A DNA stretch of 64,000 bases. Source: Legionella sainthelensi (GTDB taxonomy: Bacteria > Pseudomonadota > Gammaproteobacteria > Legionellales > Legionellaceae). This document shows positions 16,445 through 26,148 of the stretch, piece by piece. The position numbers and the translations under genes were made by a program. Where the stretch lies: the NCBI RefSeq assembly GCF_900637685.1, contig NZ_LR134388.1:1375501-1439500 (forward strand), written 5' to 3'. The notes beneath the pieces were generated by a model that was not told the origin of the DNA, did no database searches, and saw nothing but the letters and a program-made list of their open reading frames with translations. How positions within the stretch are numbered: position 1 is the stretch's first letter; every line of letters begins with the position of its first letter.

Positions 16445-17651
16445 TTTCTACAGACCTCACATTCGATTCTCCAGAAATTGCAGCTAATTCTTCAGTGAGA
16501 TCAATCCCGACTGGGCACCAGGTAACGCAACGCCCGCATCCTACACAACCACTTGTGTCAAATTGATCGAACCAGCTGCCAACTTTATGAGTCAGCCATT
16601 GTCTATACCGCTTACGTGTATCATCACGAATAGTTTTTCCACTTAAATAGCTATGACCCGCAGTAAAGCACGAATCCCACTCCCGTTGGTGCTCACTATG
16701 TGTACCATCTAAACTGGGTTTTTCTACTTCACTATGACAAAAACAAGTTGGACATACCGAAGTACAATTACCACAAGATAAACATCGCTCTGCTACTTCG
16801 TTCCATCTTGGATGATTTAAATTAGCAAACAATAAATCACGTAATCCTCGCTTATTATCCAGGGGTATTCTTTTCGTTTGCATTGCTGCAGCGTTTTCTA
16901 CATTTTGGTTTGCTTTTTTGCATTGGGTTTCTTTAGCTTTCGATAAATTCAACTGGTTAAGAATCGCCTCTCCTCGTTTACTTCCTATTCGGGTTACAAA
17001 TCCATTGTCAATTTCAGTCATTAAAATATCAAAGGAATTGCTTACGTCAGGGCCTGCTCCAGCTGAAACACAAAAACAATTTTCCGAAGAATAAGAACAA
17101 TTGATTGCAATTACAAATAATTGTTCACGACGTTTTTGATAACGAGGATCAGGGTGTTTGCTTTCAATAAATACTTTGTCTTGGATCCTCATTGCTGCTA
17201 AATCACAGGAGCGGGCTCCAATAATAGCAAGAGGTTGCTCTTCTTTGGGATGGGGTTGAAAGACTAGCTTTCCTTCGTTATCGCGTATTACCTTCCAGAC
17301 AGTTTCTTGGGATTTAAATAAAAGGGGTTTGATCGCTTGTGGACCATTAGCGAAAGCGAAGGCTTGGTGCTCGCTAATTTTTTCTAATTGATACCCGCCT
17401 GGGGTTTGATGATCACGGACTCCCCAAGGTAGTTGTTGCATATGGTTTAACACATCATAAACTATGGCTCCATCACGTACCTGAGGGCCAATGCAGGAAA
17501 AACCAGCATCTTGTAGTGTTTGTAGTAGATTTTGTAGTTTTGTGTAAGGTAAAAAAAAGCTGCTCTTATTCGTTGTCATAAAAACCCCTGCGTCTAGATT
17601 CAATCTACATCCATGGATAGGTTTAACCTTAAAAGTGTGATTGTGGATCAA
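16437..17651 (-). CDS. hydB: Hydrogenase beta subunit, 4Fe-4S ferredoxin type
   Basis: This 404-residue subunit has two C-terminal 4Fe-4S motifs: [14 protein letters not shown] followed by FCHSE, and [16 protein letters not shown]. The N-terminal two thirds matches the HydB/AsrA-like domain, with [14 protein letters not shown] near residue 155 and [11 protein letters not shown]. It carries electrons between the flavin subunit and the catalytic dimer. The gene begins 39 bases after hypE and overlaps hydG. An in-frame Met at residue 25 is an alternative start; the first ATG gives the usual family length plus a small extension. Confidence 0.9.
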   Translation of the reverse strand: MIHNHTFKVKPIHGCRLNLDAGVFMTTNKSSFFLPYTKLQNLLQTLQDAGFSCIGPQVRDGAIVYDVLNHMQQLPWGVRDHQTPGGYQLEKISEHQAFAFANGPQAIKPLLFKSQETVWKVIRDNEGKLVFQPHPKEEQPLAIIGARSCDLAAMRIQDKVFIESKHPDPRYQKRREQLFVIAINCSYSSENCFCVSAGAGPDVSNSFDILMTEIDNGFVTRIGSKRGEAILNQLNLSKAKETQCKKANQNVENAAAMQTKRIPLDNKRGLRDLLFANLNHPRWNEVAERCLSCGNCTSVCPTCFCHSEVEKPSLDGTHSEHQREWDSCFTAGHSYLSGKTIRDDTRKRYRQWLTHKVGSWFDQFDTSGCVGCGRCVTWCPVGIDLTEELAAISGESNVRSVESD

Positions 17652-17690
17652 TCATGATTGGCTATTGTATTCAATTCAAGCTGAATGCGT

Positions 17691-18752
17691 TTAACAAATT
17701 CGTGGCAATTGTTCCCCCACCAACCAATCGACAACTCTCGTTCCTCCTAATTTTGTTTTAAGTTGCACAAGATTGCGTGGGTCTTCAATGACCTCACCAA
17801 TGATTTCTGCATGGATTCCTAAGGGATGAGAGCGCATTGCAGTTAATAAGGTATCTGCATCTTGAGGAGGGCAAATAGCAACTAATTTTCCTTCATTAGC
17901 TGCATATAGAGCATCGAGTCCCAATAATTCACAAGCGCTGGCCACTTCAGTGCGAATAGGAATTTTATGTTCATCAATAATAAAACCAATATTTGATTGT
18001 GACGCAAATTCATTTAATGTGGTTCCTAAACCTCCACGTGTAGGATCTCGTAAGCAATGAATATTAGGCACAGCATCGAGCATACACGAGACTAATGCGT
18101 GTAAGGAAGCAGAGTCTGATTCTATCTGAGTTTGAAAGCTCAAATGATTACGATGGGCCATAATCGCAACTCCATGATCACCAATATAGCCACTAATAAG
18201 CACGCAATCACCTGGTTTAGCACATTCACTGGAAATATGAATCCCTTCTGGAATTACACCAATTCCGGTGGTTGTAATAAATACACCATCTCCTTTCCCA
18301 CGTTCAACGACTTTAGTATCACCGGTAATTATAGCGATATTGGCATCTCTTGCAGCATAGGCCATTGACTCGACAATTTTTTTCAAATCAGCGAGGGGGA
18401 ATCCTTCTTCCAGAATAAAACTGGCGGATAAATACAGGGGGGTCGCTCCTGCCATCGCGATATCATTGATTGTCCCATGCACTGCCAGAGAACCAATATT
18501 TCCGCCCGGAAAAAATAAAGGTGAAATGACATGTGCATCGGTTGTCATAACCATTTTGCCGGAAGATACTGAAAAACAGGCCTGATCATTTTTTTGTGCT
18601 AACCAGTGATTGTCAAAAGCAGCTAAAAACAATTGATCAATTAATTGGGACGTAGCTCGTCCGCCGCTTCCATGAGTTAAATTTATTAGACCCTCTTTGA
18701 AGTTGAGTTTTGGTGCTTTTATTTTTGGAGTTTTTATTGCTTCTACTGTCAT
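17691..18752 (-). CDS. hypE: Hydrogenase maturation protein HypE
   Basis: HypE dehydrates the thiocarboxamide that HypF places on its C-terminal Cys, yielding the cyanide ligands of the active-site iron. The protein ends in PRIC, the required C-terminal cysteine motif. LTHGSGG near the N-terminus, TTDAHVISPLFFPGG and RDPTRGGLG are family signatures (AIR-synthase fold). A longer frame opens at 18860, but ATG at 18752 overlaps the hypD stop as ATGA and gives the normal length of 353 residues, so I use it. Confidence 0.94.
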   Translation of the reverse strand: MTVEAIKTPKIKAPKLNFKEGLINLTHGSGGRATSQLIDQLFLAAFDNHWLAQKNDQACFSVSSGKMVMTTDAHVISPLFFPGGNIGSLAVHGTINDIAMAGATPLYLSASFILEEGFPLADLKKIVESMAYAARDANIAIITGDTKVVERGKGDGVFITTTGIGVIPEGIHISSECAKPGDCVLISGYIGDHGVAIMAHRNHLSFQTQIESDSASLHALVSCMLDAVPNIHCLRDPTRGGLGTTLNEFASQSNIGFIIDEHKIPIRTEVASACELLGLDALYAANEGKLVAICPPQDADTLLTAMRSHPLGIHAEIIGEVIEDPRNLVQLKTKLGGTRVVDWLVGEQLPRIC

Positions 18753-19852
18753 ACATTTATCCTTCCATAAGCATATACTGCAGCACAGGCTCCCTCGGAA
18801 GAAACCATGCAGGAGCCAAGAGGATTTTCTGGAGTACATATTCGGGCAAATAATTTGCAATCGATTGGTTTTTTCACTCCTCGTAGTACTTCACCACAAA
18901 GGCATTGCTTGTGTTCTTTAGATCTACTATCTGGCAGATCAAAGCGTTGCTCTGCATCAAATCCAGCATATTCTGCTCTTATTTTTAAAGCGCTTTGTGG
19001 AATAATTCCCAGCCCTCGCCATTCAAACTGATCACGTAACTCCAAAACTTCTTCCATGATTTGTTGGGAAAGTAAATTCCCTAAACGATTCACAGCCCGT
19101 GTATATTGTATTTCTACTTCACATCGCTCTTCATTGATTTGTTGAATAAGCATCAAAATTGAATGCAATAAATCTAAAGGTTCGAAGCCTGAGATCACAA
19201 TAGGTTTATTATATTTTTTACATACTGTTTCATAAGGTTTGCTGCCGATTACGATGCTGACATGAGCGGGCCCAACAAATCCGTCAAGCTTTACTTCATT
19301 AGCGCGCAATAAATGCTCCATGGGTATAGGTGTTAAAACATGATTGCAAAAAACGCTAAAATTGGGGATTTTTAAATTTTTTGCTTGTTTGATAATTAAA
19401 GCAGTAGGTGGTGTAGTGGTTTCAAAACCAATAGCAAAAAATACGACTTCTTTTTGTGGATTTTCCTGGGCAATTTTCAAGGCATCACTGGCTGCATAAA
19501 TCATGCGGACATCTGCTCCAGATGCTTTGGCATGTAACAAATTCTTTTGTCCGGTTCCTGGAACGCGCAACATGTCCGCATAACTACAAAGGATAATATT
19601 AGGCATAGTTGCTAATGCAATGGCTTTATCAGTAATAGCCATAGGAAGCACACAAACAGGACATCCAGGTCCATGGATCATTTCCACATTATTCGGCAAC
19701 AAACTAGGAAGACCGTAACGATGAATGGCGTGAGTATGGCCACCACAAAATTCCATAAATTGATAAAGACGATTCGGATTAACTTGTGAGTGAATTTTTT
19801 GAGCAAATACTTTTGCTACGTCACCATTTCGAAAATCCTCAATATATTTCAT
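18749..19852 (-). CDS. hypD: Hydrogenase maturation protein HypD
   Basis: This 367-residue iron-sulphur scaffold works with HypC to assemble Fe(CN)2CO. Signatures are FMEFCGGHTHAI (about residues 32-43), HGPGCPVCVLP (about 65-75), FFAIGFETTTPPTA, and a C-terminal cysteine cluster around CLCGEVLRGVKKP...C. It overlaps hypC and hypE by four bases each, so the three are translationally coupled. Confidence 0.95.
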   Translation of the reverse strand: MKYIEDFRNGDVAKVFAQKIHSQVNPNRLYQFMEFCGGHTHAIHRYGLPSLLPNNVEMIHGPGCPVCVLPMAITDKAIALATMPNIILCSYADMLRVPGTGQKNLLHAKASGADVRMIYAASDALKIAQENPQKEVVFFAIGFETTTPPTALIIKQAKNLKIPNFSVFCNHVLTPIPMEHLLRANEVKLDGFVGPAHVSIVIGSKPYETVCKKYNKPIVISGFEPLDLLHSILMLIQQINEERCEVEIQYTRAVNRLGNLLSQQIMEEVLELRDQFEWRGLGIIPQSALKIRAEYAGFDAEQRFDLPDSRSKEHKQCLCGEVLRGVKKPIDCKLFARICTPENPLGSCMVSSEGACAAVYAYGRINV

Positions 19853-20076
19853 GCTACTGTATCCTGCATCATTTGGGCAAATAAACTTAATGTTTTTTGT
19901 GCTTCTTCTTCATCAAGTCGCGTTAAAGCATAACCTGCATGAATAATAACATAATCCCCAAGAATAACTTCTTCTAATAGTGCTGTAGAAATTTCTTTGC
20001 TGATGCCTCCGATGCTTACAAAGGCTCGGGAATCATCAAGAATTTGTGTAATTTGTGCGGGTAAAGCCAAACACAT
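19849..20076 (-). CDS. hypC: Hydrogenase maturation chaperone HypC/HupF
   Basis: This 75-residue protein begins MCLALPAQI. The N-terminal Met-Cys exposes the cysteine that carries the Fe(CN)2CO unit. YVIIHAGYALTRLDEEEA matches the conserved HAGxA(L/I)xxxDExEA motif. It delivers the iron centre from HypD to the large-subunit precursor. An 80-bp gap separates it from hypF, and it overlaps hypD by four bases. Confidence 0.95.
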   Translation of the reverse strand: MCLALPAQITQILDDSRAFVSIGGISKEISTALLEEVILGDYVIIHAGYALTRLDEEEAQKTLSLFAQMMQDTVA

Positions 20077-20156
20077 AGCAGTCCTCTTTGTAGAAGTAGG
20101 CTTAAGCGCAAAAGTTTTAGGGCATCAAGTCACTTTACCTAATCTACTCAATTGTT

Positions 20157-22382
20157 TTATTTTGTTATTCCGGCAATCCAAGCTTGTCCCAGGGAAATTC
20201 CGCCATCGTTTGGAGGAAGACTAATGGGTAAAAATGGAGTAATATCAGAGGCAATTAATGCCCTGGTTAACCCTTCTACCAATATTTGATTCAAAAAGCA
20301 GCCCCCACTTAATACTACCATATCAATTTTTCTTTCACGACAAATTCCTTTGATCCATGCTGTAAGGCCAGCTATAAGTGTCCCATGAAAAAGATTGGCT
20401 CCGGTTTTGGGCTCAGTTTCGTTTGTTAATACTTCAAGAGTCGGAAGCAGATCAAAACACTTGTCCTTGATGCGCCATCCATCAGGTAACGTTTGCACCT
20501 GAGTAACCAAGCTTTCTAAACGCATGGCTGCTTGTCCTTCATAGTGAGAAACGAATTGGATGCCTAATAATGCACTCACAGCATCAAATAAACGACCACA
20601 ACTACTCGTAGCGGGACTATTAATTTTTTTATCTAATAATAAGTGCATTGTGTTTGCTTGTGGGAAATCTGCAAATCGCTTTGCTATTTCAACTCCTCGG
20701 CCTAACTCATTTAAAACACTAGCGGCCATTCTCCACGGTTCATGCACGACTCGCTCGCCACCGGGTTGTAAAAGAGGAGAAAACGAACCCAGATGAGTAC
20801 TATTTGCATGTTCTAATAAAAACAGCTCACCACCCCAAGCCTCGCCATTTAAACCATACCCATACCCATCCAACGCTAAGCCTAGAACAGGTTTTTGAAT
20901 ACCATGCTCTGCAATTACTGAAGCTAGATGAGCATGGTGATGTTGTACTGCAATAACAGGCACATCATATTGTAGTGCTATACGTGTAGTGTAAAAATCA
21001 GGATGTAAATCGTGAGCAACTCGTTCAGGCCTTATGTCTAAAAAATGGAGCAAATAAGATAATGATTCATGGAAGAATTCAATAGTTGCTTTATTAGTTA
21101 AACTACCAATATGTTGCGATACAAAGGCTTCATTACCACGAGTAACACAAAAGGTATTTTTCAGATGCCCACCTAATGCTAAAGTTGGAGGGATTTCCTG
21201 TGGAAGTTGGATGGCTGTAGGAACAAATCCACGCGAACGACGGATAAAGATAGGCTTATTATTAACTAATCGTATTACTGAGTCATCCGCGCGAGTGATA
21301 ATTTGCCGATTATAGGAAACTATTTTATCGGCGATATGGCTTAACTCTTGTTCTGCGCAATGGTTTTCAATGATAAGTGGTTCCCCACTAGAATTAGCGC
21401 TAGTGACGACTAAAGCCATCGTTTGAAACTCGTTCAGCCATTCACATCCATTGGTATTGCCGGCAAAGGCATTAAAAAGCAAATAATGCAAAGGAGTATA
21501 TGGCAGCATGATTCCTAAAGTATTTAAACCTGGAGCGATTTTAGCACTGAGCTCACTAACGGTTTCTTTTTTCTTGAGTAATACAATAGGACGAGAGGAG
21601 CTTTCTAATAAATTTTGTTCTGGTGTGTCTATTTGAACAAACCTTCTTGCGCTTAAAACATTGGCAACCATTAGTGCAAATGGTTTTGCTTCACGATTTT
21701 TTCTTGTGCGTAATTTTGTTACGGCAGTTTGATTACGAGCATCACAGATGAGTTGATAACCTCCTAATGCTTTTAATGCAATTATTTCACCTTGGGTAAT
21801 AGCTTGAGCTATTTTTTCAACTGATAATGAAAGTTGGGGGCCGCAATGGACACAGGAAGTAGGTTGGGCGTGGTAACGTCGATTTTCAGGATCAGTGTAT
21901 TCTTCCTGGCATTCATGACATAAAAGAAAAGGTTCCATTGCCGTTTGACAACGATCATAAGGAAGACTACGCGTAATCGTTAATCTTGGACCACAATTAG
22001 TACAATTCAAAAAAGGGTATCGAAAATAGCGGCTTTGAGGATCAAAGAGTTCTTGTAAACATTCAGAGCAAATACACATATCAGGCGAAATAATAGTCTT
22101 TACTTTGCCTGCCTTACTTTTAAGAATTTCAAAAACCACTTCATTCTTTTGTAAGGGTATTGTTTTTAATTGCAGATGATTTATCTTGGCAATTGGAGGT
22201 AAGCTTTTTTGTAAATAGGTCACAAAATGCTGGGCTAAAATTCCTTGGATTTCAATCAATACCCCACAAGCATCATTTTGTATCCAACCGGTGAGCTTTA
22301 ACTGTTGGGCTATACGATATACGTGGGGTCTAAAACCAACTCCCTGTACTTGTCCTTGAACCCTTATTTGTAATCGTTCCAT
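20157..22382 (-). CDS. hypF: Carbamoyltransferase HypF
   Basis: This 741-residue protein makes the cyanide precursor from carbamoyl phosphate and ATP and transfers it to HypE. Domains in order are an acylphosphatase-like N-terminus (GQVQGVGFRPHVYRIA), two zinc-finger-like Cys sets (CICSEC...NCTNCG and CHEC...CVHCG), a YrdC-like Sua5 domain (about 190-370) and a C-terminal Kae1-like domain with VQHHHAHLASV. VLSGGCFLN is near the end. Length is typical. It starts three bases after hypB ends. Confidence 0.95.
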   Translation of the reverse strand: MERLQIRVQGQVQGVGFRPHVYRIAQQLKLTGWIQNDACGVLIEIQGILAQHFVTYLQKSLPPIAKINHLQLKTIPLQKNEVVFEILKSKAGKVKTIISPDMCICSECLQELFDPQSRYFRYPFLNCTNCGPRLTITRSLPYDRCQTAMEPFLLCHECQEEYTDPENRRYHAQPTSCVHCGPQLSLSVEKIAQAITQGEIIALKALGGYQLICDARNQTAVTKLRTRKNREAKPFALMVANVLSARRFVQIDTPEQNLLESSSRPIVLLKKKETVSELSAKIAPGLNTLGIMLPYTPLHYLLFNAFAGNTNGCEWLNEFQTMALVVTSANSSGEPLIIENHCAEQELSHIADKIVSYNRQIITRADDSVIRLVNNKPIFIRRSRGFVPTAIQLPQEIPPTLALGGHLKNTFCVTRGNEAFVSQHIGSLTNKATIEFFHESLSYLLHFLDIRPERVAHDLHPDFYTTRIALQYDVPVIAVQHHHAHLASVIAEHGIQKPVLGLALDGYGYGLNGEAWGGELFLLEHANSTHLGSFSPLLQPGGERVVHEPWRMAASVLNELGRGVEIAKRFADFPQANTMHLLLDKKINSPATSSCGRLFDAVSALLGIQFVSHYEGQAAMRLESLVTQVQTLPDGWRIKDKCFDLLPTLEVLTNETEPKTGANLFHGTLIAGLTAWIKGICRERKIDMVVLSGGCFLNQILVEGLTRALIASDITPFLPISLPPNDGGISLGQAWIAGITK

Positions 22383-22385
22383 TTT

Positions 22386-23171
22386 TTACTGATGCTTTTG
22401 TTTTAACCATTCATACCAACCGTTTAAGCCATCTCCCTTAGTTGTTGATAGGGTTAGAGTTTCAATATCAGGTTTAATTTGACGAGCATAGTCAATGCAT
22501 TTATTCAGATCAAAAGTAACGTAAGGAAGCAAGTCCATTTTAGTGATAAGCATTAAATCAGCACAACGAAACATATCTGGGTATTTAAGTGGTTTATTAT
22601 CCCCCTCAGTCACGGAAAGGATGACTACTTTGAAGGCTTCTCCCAGATCAAACATGGCGGGGCAGACGAGATTTCCTATATTCTCTATGAACAGAAGCGA
22701 TCGTTCTTTTAAAGAAAGATCACTCAAAGCGTGGCCTACCATATGTGCATCTAAATGACACGTTTTTCCGGTGTTTATTTGGATTGCATGCCCTCCATTG
22801 GCTTTAATTAACTCTGCATCATATTGAGTTTGCTGATCCCCAACAACAACAGCCATATCCAATTCGTTTTTTAAATCCTGGATTGTTTTTGCTAAAAGAG
22901 TAGTTTTTCCGGAGCCAGGGCTGGACATGATGTTTAACGCCAGAATATTTTTTTGTGTGAGATAGTTTTTATTATAGAGCGCGAATCGTTGATTTTTGGC
23001 TAAAATATTTTGTTCTATATGAATTAAATGCTCTTCAGGCATATGATGCTCATGCTCATGCTCATGCTCATGCTCATGCTCATGCTCATGCTCATGCTCA
23101 TGCTCATGCTCATGCTCATGCAAATTATTTCCCTTGTGATTCTCTTCAGAACAGCCGCATATTCCACACAT
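22386..23171 (-). CDS. hypB: Nickel-binding GTPase HypB with long His-Glu repeat
   Basis: HypB inserts nickel into the hydrogenase large subunit. The N-terminus MCGICGC supplies the high-affinity CxxCGC-type nickel site. A run of about 12 alternating His-Glu dipeptides (residues about 18-42) is a nickel-storage tract. The GTPase has P-loop SSPGSGKTTLL, VVGDQQTQYDAE, ENIGNLVCPA and ITKMDLLP. The tract is encoded by a near-perfect hexanucleotide array (23046-23121), so its length may vary between isolates. The start overlaps the hypA stop. Confidence 0.95.
   Translation of the reverse strand: MCGICGCSEENHKGNNLHEHEHEHEHEHEHEHEHEHEHEHEHHMPEEHLIHIEQNILAKNQRFALYNKNYLTQKNILALNIMSSPGSGKTTLLAKTIQDLKNELDMAVVVGDQQTQYDAELIKANGGHAIQINTGKTCHLDAHMVGHALSDLSLKERSLLFIENIGNLVCPAMFDLGEAFKVVILSVTEGDNKPLKYPDMFRCADLMLITKMDLLPYVTFDLNKCIDYARQIKPDIETLTLSTTKGDGLNGWYEWLKQKHQ
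23046..23121 (-). repeat. Hexanucleotide tandem repeat (CATGCT unit) inside hypB
   Basis: On the plus strand CATGCT/ATGCTC repeats without interruption for about 76 bases (12-13 copies). On the coding strand this is (CAT GAG), His-Glu. Because the unit is six bases, slippage would change the tract by whole His-Glu pairs and keep the frame. Confidence 0.93.
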
Positions 23172-23512
23172 TATTCCACCACCATCGATTTCACACGTAG
23201 TTCTTCACCTTGGACAATTTTTAATGCATGACTGCCACAAGCGTGGCACGCATCATAATATTGTTGTAAAGGTCCTAATTGTTGACAAGACTCACAAAAC
23301 GCTTTGCCAGAGATATCAATAATATCAAGCTCAGCGTTCTCTGCAACGGTTCCTTCCGTAATCACATTAAAACTGAAAATTAAAGCATCTTTTTCGATTG
23401 CAGCAAGCGCACCGATTTCCAAAATTATTTTTTTTACGCGAGTACATTGAGTGCCGTTTGCTTTCTCTCTAATAATTTCTAGGATATTTTTGCACAGCCA
23501 CAATTCATGCAT
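23171..23512 (-). CDS. hypA: Nickel metallochaperone HypA
   Basis: HypA delivers nickel together with HypB. The N-terminal nickel site requires MHE, which occurs at ATG 23512 (MHELWLCKNILEII); the longer frame from 23548 would bury it, so 23512 is the start. The zinc site has two CxxC pairs, CESC and CHAC, separated by 14 residues as in the family. Length is 113 residues. It lies 14 bases after the nickel permease gene and overlaps hypB. Confidence 0.94.
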   Translation of the reverse strand: MHELWLCKNILEIIREKANGTQCTRVKKIILEIGALAAIEKDALIFSFNVITEGTVAENAELDIIDISGKAFCESCQQLGPLQQYYDACHACGSHALKIVQGEELRVKSMVVE

Positions 23513-23526
23513 ATATAACTCGATGT

Positions 23527-24207
23527 TCAATGATACATTTTGATGCAATTAATTAAGCCAATGATTAAACTAAATGACGCAATCATGAGCCCCGCTAGTC
23601 TGGAAAGTAAAAGAGATCCCGCATTAGCACGTTGGATTACTATTGAAACAATGAATCCATTTAACCCATCGGATACCATCATACCACACATAAAAACGAC
23701 ACCCAGTAGTCCTGAAAATAGCCATCCCGCCATGGCTTGAGCAGAAAGAGAAAATAAGATGACCTGACTCACTGTATCAAAGGATAAGGCAAAGAGAGCT
23801 CCAATGAATATGATATAAAAAGGATTAAAATCCCTGTGAATGAGCTTTTTTGATATATAGTTCTTTAAGCTGATTGGCAAAGCGGAGTTTTGGGGTGATT
23901 GGAAAATACTATACAGATTTATTATTCCGAATACTAATAAAAAAAAGATGGAAATACTATTGCCTAATCCATCTAACCATAGTGGAACAGATGCAGGTTC
24001 AAATCCATAACCAATAATCAAACTGATTAAAATAACGACGAAGCCGTGCCCGAGAGAAAATAAAAGACCTACAATTTTTGCTAGCGCTCGATTCTCGCTG
24101 ACTACCCTCGCTACCGAGTCAATTGTTGCTAAATGATCTAAGTCAAAACCATGACGAACACCAAGTAAAAATGCCATGATTATTAAAATAAATTCAGAAT
24201 TTTCCAT
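23527..24207 (-). CDS. NiCoT-family nickel/cobalt permease
   Basis: This 226-residue membrane protein has about seven hydrophobic helices. The second segment contains RHGFDLDHLATID, a variant of the NiCoT signature RHAxDADHI with the H-x4-D-H core retained. The second conserved segment is GHGFVVI after FSLGH. It presumably imports nickel for the hydrogenase and opens the 12-gene cluster. It is shorter than classical HoxN/NixA (about 330-350 residues). No strong Shine-Dalgarno is visible at the ATG. Confidence 0.85.
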   Translation of the reverse strand: MENSEFILIIMAFLLGVRHGFDLDHLATIDSVARVVSENRALAKIVGLLFSLGHGFVVILISLIIGYGFEPASVPLWLDGLGNSISIFFLLVFGIINLYSIFQSPQNSALPISLKNYISKKLIHRDFNPFYIIFIGALFALSFDTVSQVILFSLSAQAMAGWLFSGLLGVVFMCGMMVSDGLNGFIVSIVIQRANAGSLLLSRLAGLMIASFSLIIGLINCIKMYH

Positions 24208-24343
24208 AGGGTACTTTTTAAACTTTGGAACGGTGAGTCATAATGATGTATCGATCTGAGGGTAAATTTAGAGGAAATATTTTGTTTTGTCGATGATTTT
24301 TTTCAATTTTTTAATGGGCTTCTTGTAACGATGGATCATGAAT

Positions 24344-25075
24344 TTATCCTTCAAAGTGGGTTTTATAAGAATGAATGACCTTTTTTTCCTTAATTTCAGA
24401 ATCAACAAATTTTTTTAATGGTCTAAAAAAGGTAAAATGACTGCTAGAGGCAATGAGCAGGTGCACTTCATGACCTAATTGAGAATCTTTATTTATAATA
24501 TTTACTCTATCTTCAACGGGAATATTACATATTTTAAGTTCAATTTTATGAGCCTTGGACCTCATATTGTTCATACAATTTGTTTTTATCCGAACGTTAT
24601 GAAGAATAGACTTTACAAAATCGATTGCTAGTTGATCCTTTAAAATGGTTTCTAAATTTATTTTTAATTTCTCAAGCTCTTCTGGATTAATACTCGTATT
24701 TATCAATTCTATTTTTTCATTGATAAAATCTTCCATATGCTCATCGTTATCTCCGAAGCTACATCTCTCGATTTGATTTAAAAGGAGAGTATTTTCTGTT
24801 TTAAGCTTATTGATGATTCTCAATAGTTCTTCTTTCTGTTGAATTAGAGACTCGATTCGATGCAATTGAACTTCAATTTCTTTGAGTGAGGGTCGCGCTT
24901 CAGGCTCATCTTGAACCAGTTTTTCAATTAATTTTTGTAATTCTGTACCTTCATTTGTCTGAAAAATAGGATAAATAAAATCATATTGTGACGCGTCAGT
25001 GATTTGATACAATTTTTCTTCCCCGCATTCAGTGACATATTGATACAGATTTTTTCCCAGCATGTGCGCATGCAT
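24344..25075 (-). CDS. C-terminal part of a split protein kinase with coiled coil
   Basis: The frame begins just after the stop of the kinase ORF at 25081. Near residue 58 it contains DEPEARPSLKEIEVQL, which is the subdomain XI Arg motif that ends a protein-kinase C-lobe. The remainder is a Lys/Glu/Leu-rich coiled coil followed by an unknown C-terminal domain. One extra A in the A8 run at 25094-25101 joins it in frame to the kinase ORF. It is therefore best read as the second half of one 601-residue kinase, not an independent gene. Confidence 0.7.
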   Translation of the reverse strand: MHAHMLGKNLYQYVTECGEEKLYQITDASQYDFIYPIFQTNEGTELQKLIEKLVQDEPEARPSLKEIEVQLHRIESLIQQKEELLRIINKLKTENTLLLNQIERCSFGDNDEHMEDFINEKIELINTSINPEELEKLKINLETILKDQLAIDFVKSILHNVRIKTNCMNNMRSKAHKIELKICNIPVEDRVNIINKDSQLGHEVHLLIASSSHFTFFRPLKKFVDSEIKEKKVIHSYKTHFEG

Positions 25076-25080
25076 TTTAT

Positions 25081-26148
25081 CTACTGAAATGTATTTTTTT
25101 TGGGGTTTATGAGAATGGTTACTATTTCTGGAGGACTTAAATAAGAAGTTCGCAAGAGGGAGTTGGCCATGATTTTAGTAATTTTACCATCGATACATGG
25201 AACTAAGGATTTATTATCGGAAATTGCTAACTCACTATTCTCACCAACCAGCCAATTAGTATTCTTCATATCTGGAAATACATAGCCTTCTTGACCTAGC
25301 CTAATTAAAATGCTTAGCATTTGTTGATACATATGAAGAGCTGATTTAATACGCATCTTATCGTCAGAACCATGTTTTTTGCTATGAATAATGAGATTCC
25401 CATGTGGATAAAAGGGAGTCACCGAAAGAGATCTTGTCTCTCGGTATCTCGATATGCTTAAGGTGCCTGTTCGTGTTACTTCTTCCGGGATGAACGTATC
25501 TTTCACGGATGACTCCCTCATAAGATTGATAATGGGTTGTTTGGGGGTGCCCATTCGATTCTCAATTTTTAGAACATAGGGAGGATTGCCGTTTTTGGGA
25601 TATAATTTGAAGTTTTTTGAATTCGCTCCCCCTAAAAAGGAAATGTCAGTATTTTTTATAAAATGATCAAACTTAGGGTTTTCCAATGGAGCATATAATG
25701 TTATCAATTTGTTAATATCAAAAAACTCTCCTCTTGATAACATATCAATTAAACGATTAACTTTTTCTGGTTCCATATCAGCTAAAATTTCTGCAAACTC
25801 ATTTTTTGTTGGCGTGGAGGAATCAAACATTCCATACAAACTAAAAATACTATATTTTGCAAATTCGGCTTTTAGTTTGGAAAACAATTTTGTTTGTATT
25901 TCAATTGAAAATTCCGGACACATACTCACAAACTTATCACTGTATTTATTTTCAATAAATTGTTTATATCGAAGGACATATTTCAAGGCATCAATCGACG
26001 CTTCCTCACACTGCGCTTCATTATAAGCCTGAATGAGTTGATTAATGTTTTGTATGTCTTCATTAGCATGATTAATAAAATCTACTAACGATCTATCTGG
26101 GTTGCCGATTGAGTTTAAAGGGGAGACAAAAGATAAGTGATGTATCAT
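25081..26148 (-). CDS. Protein kinase-like effector candidate, N-terminal part
   Basis: This 355-residue ORF carries the kinase N-lobe and catalytic loop. YVLKIENRMG near residue 191 corresponds to the VAIK lysine. YVFPDMKNTNWLV near 285-297 corresponds to HRDxKxxN with the catalytic Asp, Lys and Asn kept. AISDNKSLV near 310 takes the place of DFG (SDN). TSYLSPPEI matches the APE region. The frame stops at 25081 after an A8 tract, and the rest of the C-lobe continues in the next frame (24344-25075). Eukaryotic-type kinases (LegK proteins) are known Dot/Icm effectors. It is not recognisably any named one. Confidence 0.72.
   Translation of the reverse strand: MIHHLSFVSPLNSIGNPDRSLVDFINHANEDIQNINQLIQAYNEAQCEEASIDALKYVLRYKQFIENKYSDKFVSMCPEFSIEIQTKLFSKLKAEFAKYSIFSLYGMFDSSTPTKNEFAEILADMEPEKVNRLIDMLSRGEFFDINKLITLYAPLENPKFDHFIKNTDISFLGGANSKNFKLYPKNGNPPYVLKIENRMGTPKQPIINLMRESSVKDTFIPEEVTRTGTLSISRYRETRSLSVTPFYPHGNLIIHSKKHGSDDKMRIKSALHMYQQMLSILIRLGQEGYVFPDMKNTNWLVGENSELAISDNKSLVPCIDGKITKIMANSLLRTSYLSPPEIVTILINPKKNTFQ

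Noticed and set aside
23046..23121. Possible CRISPR array
   Set aside because: The units are contiguous six-base repeats with no spacers and encode the HypB His-Glu tract.
23028..23231. ORF encoding a long Met-Leu repeat
   Set aside because: It is the antisense reading of the hypB hexanucleotide repeat.
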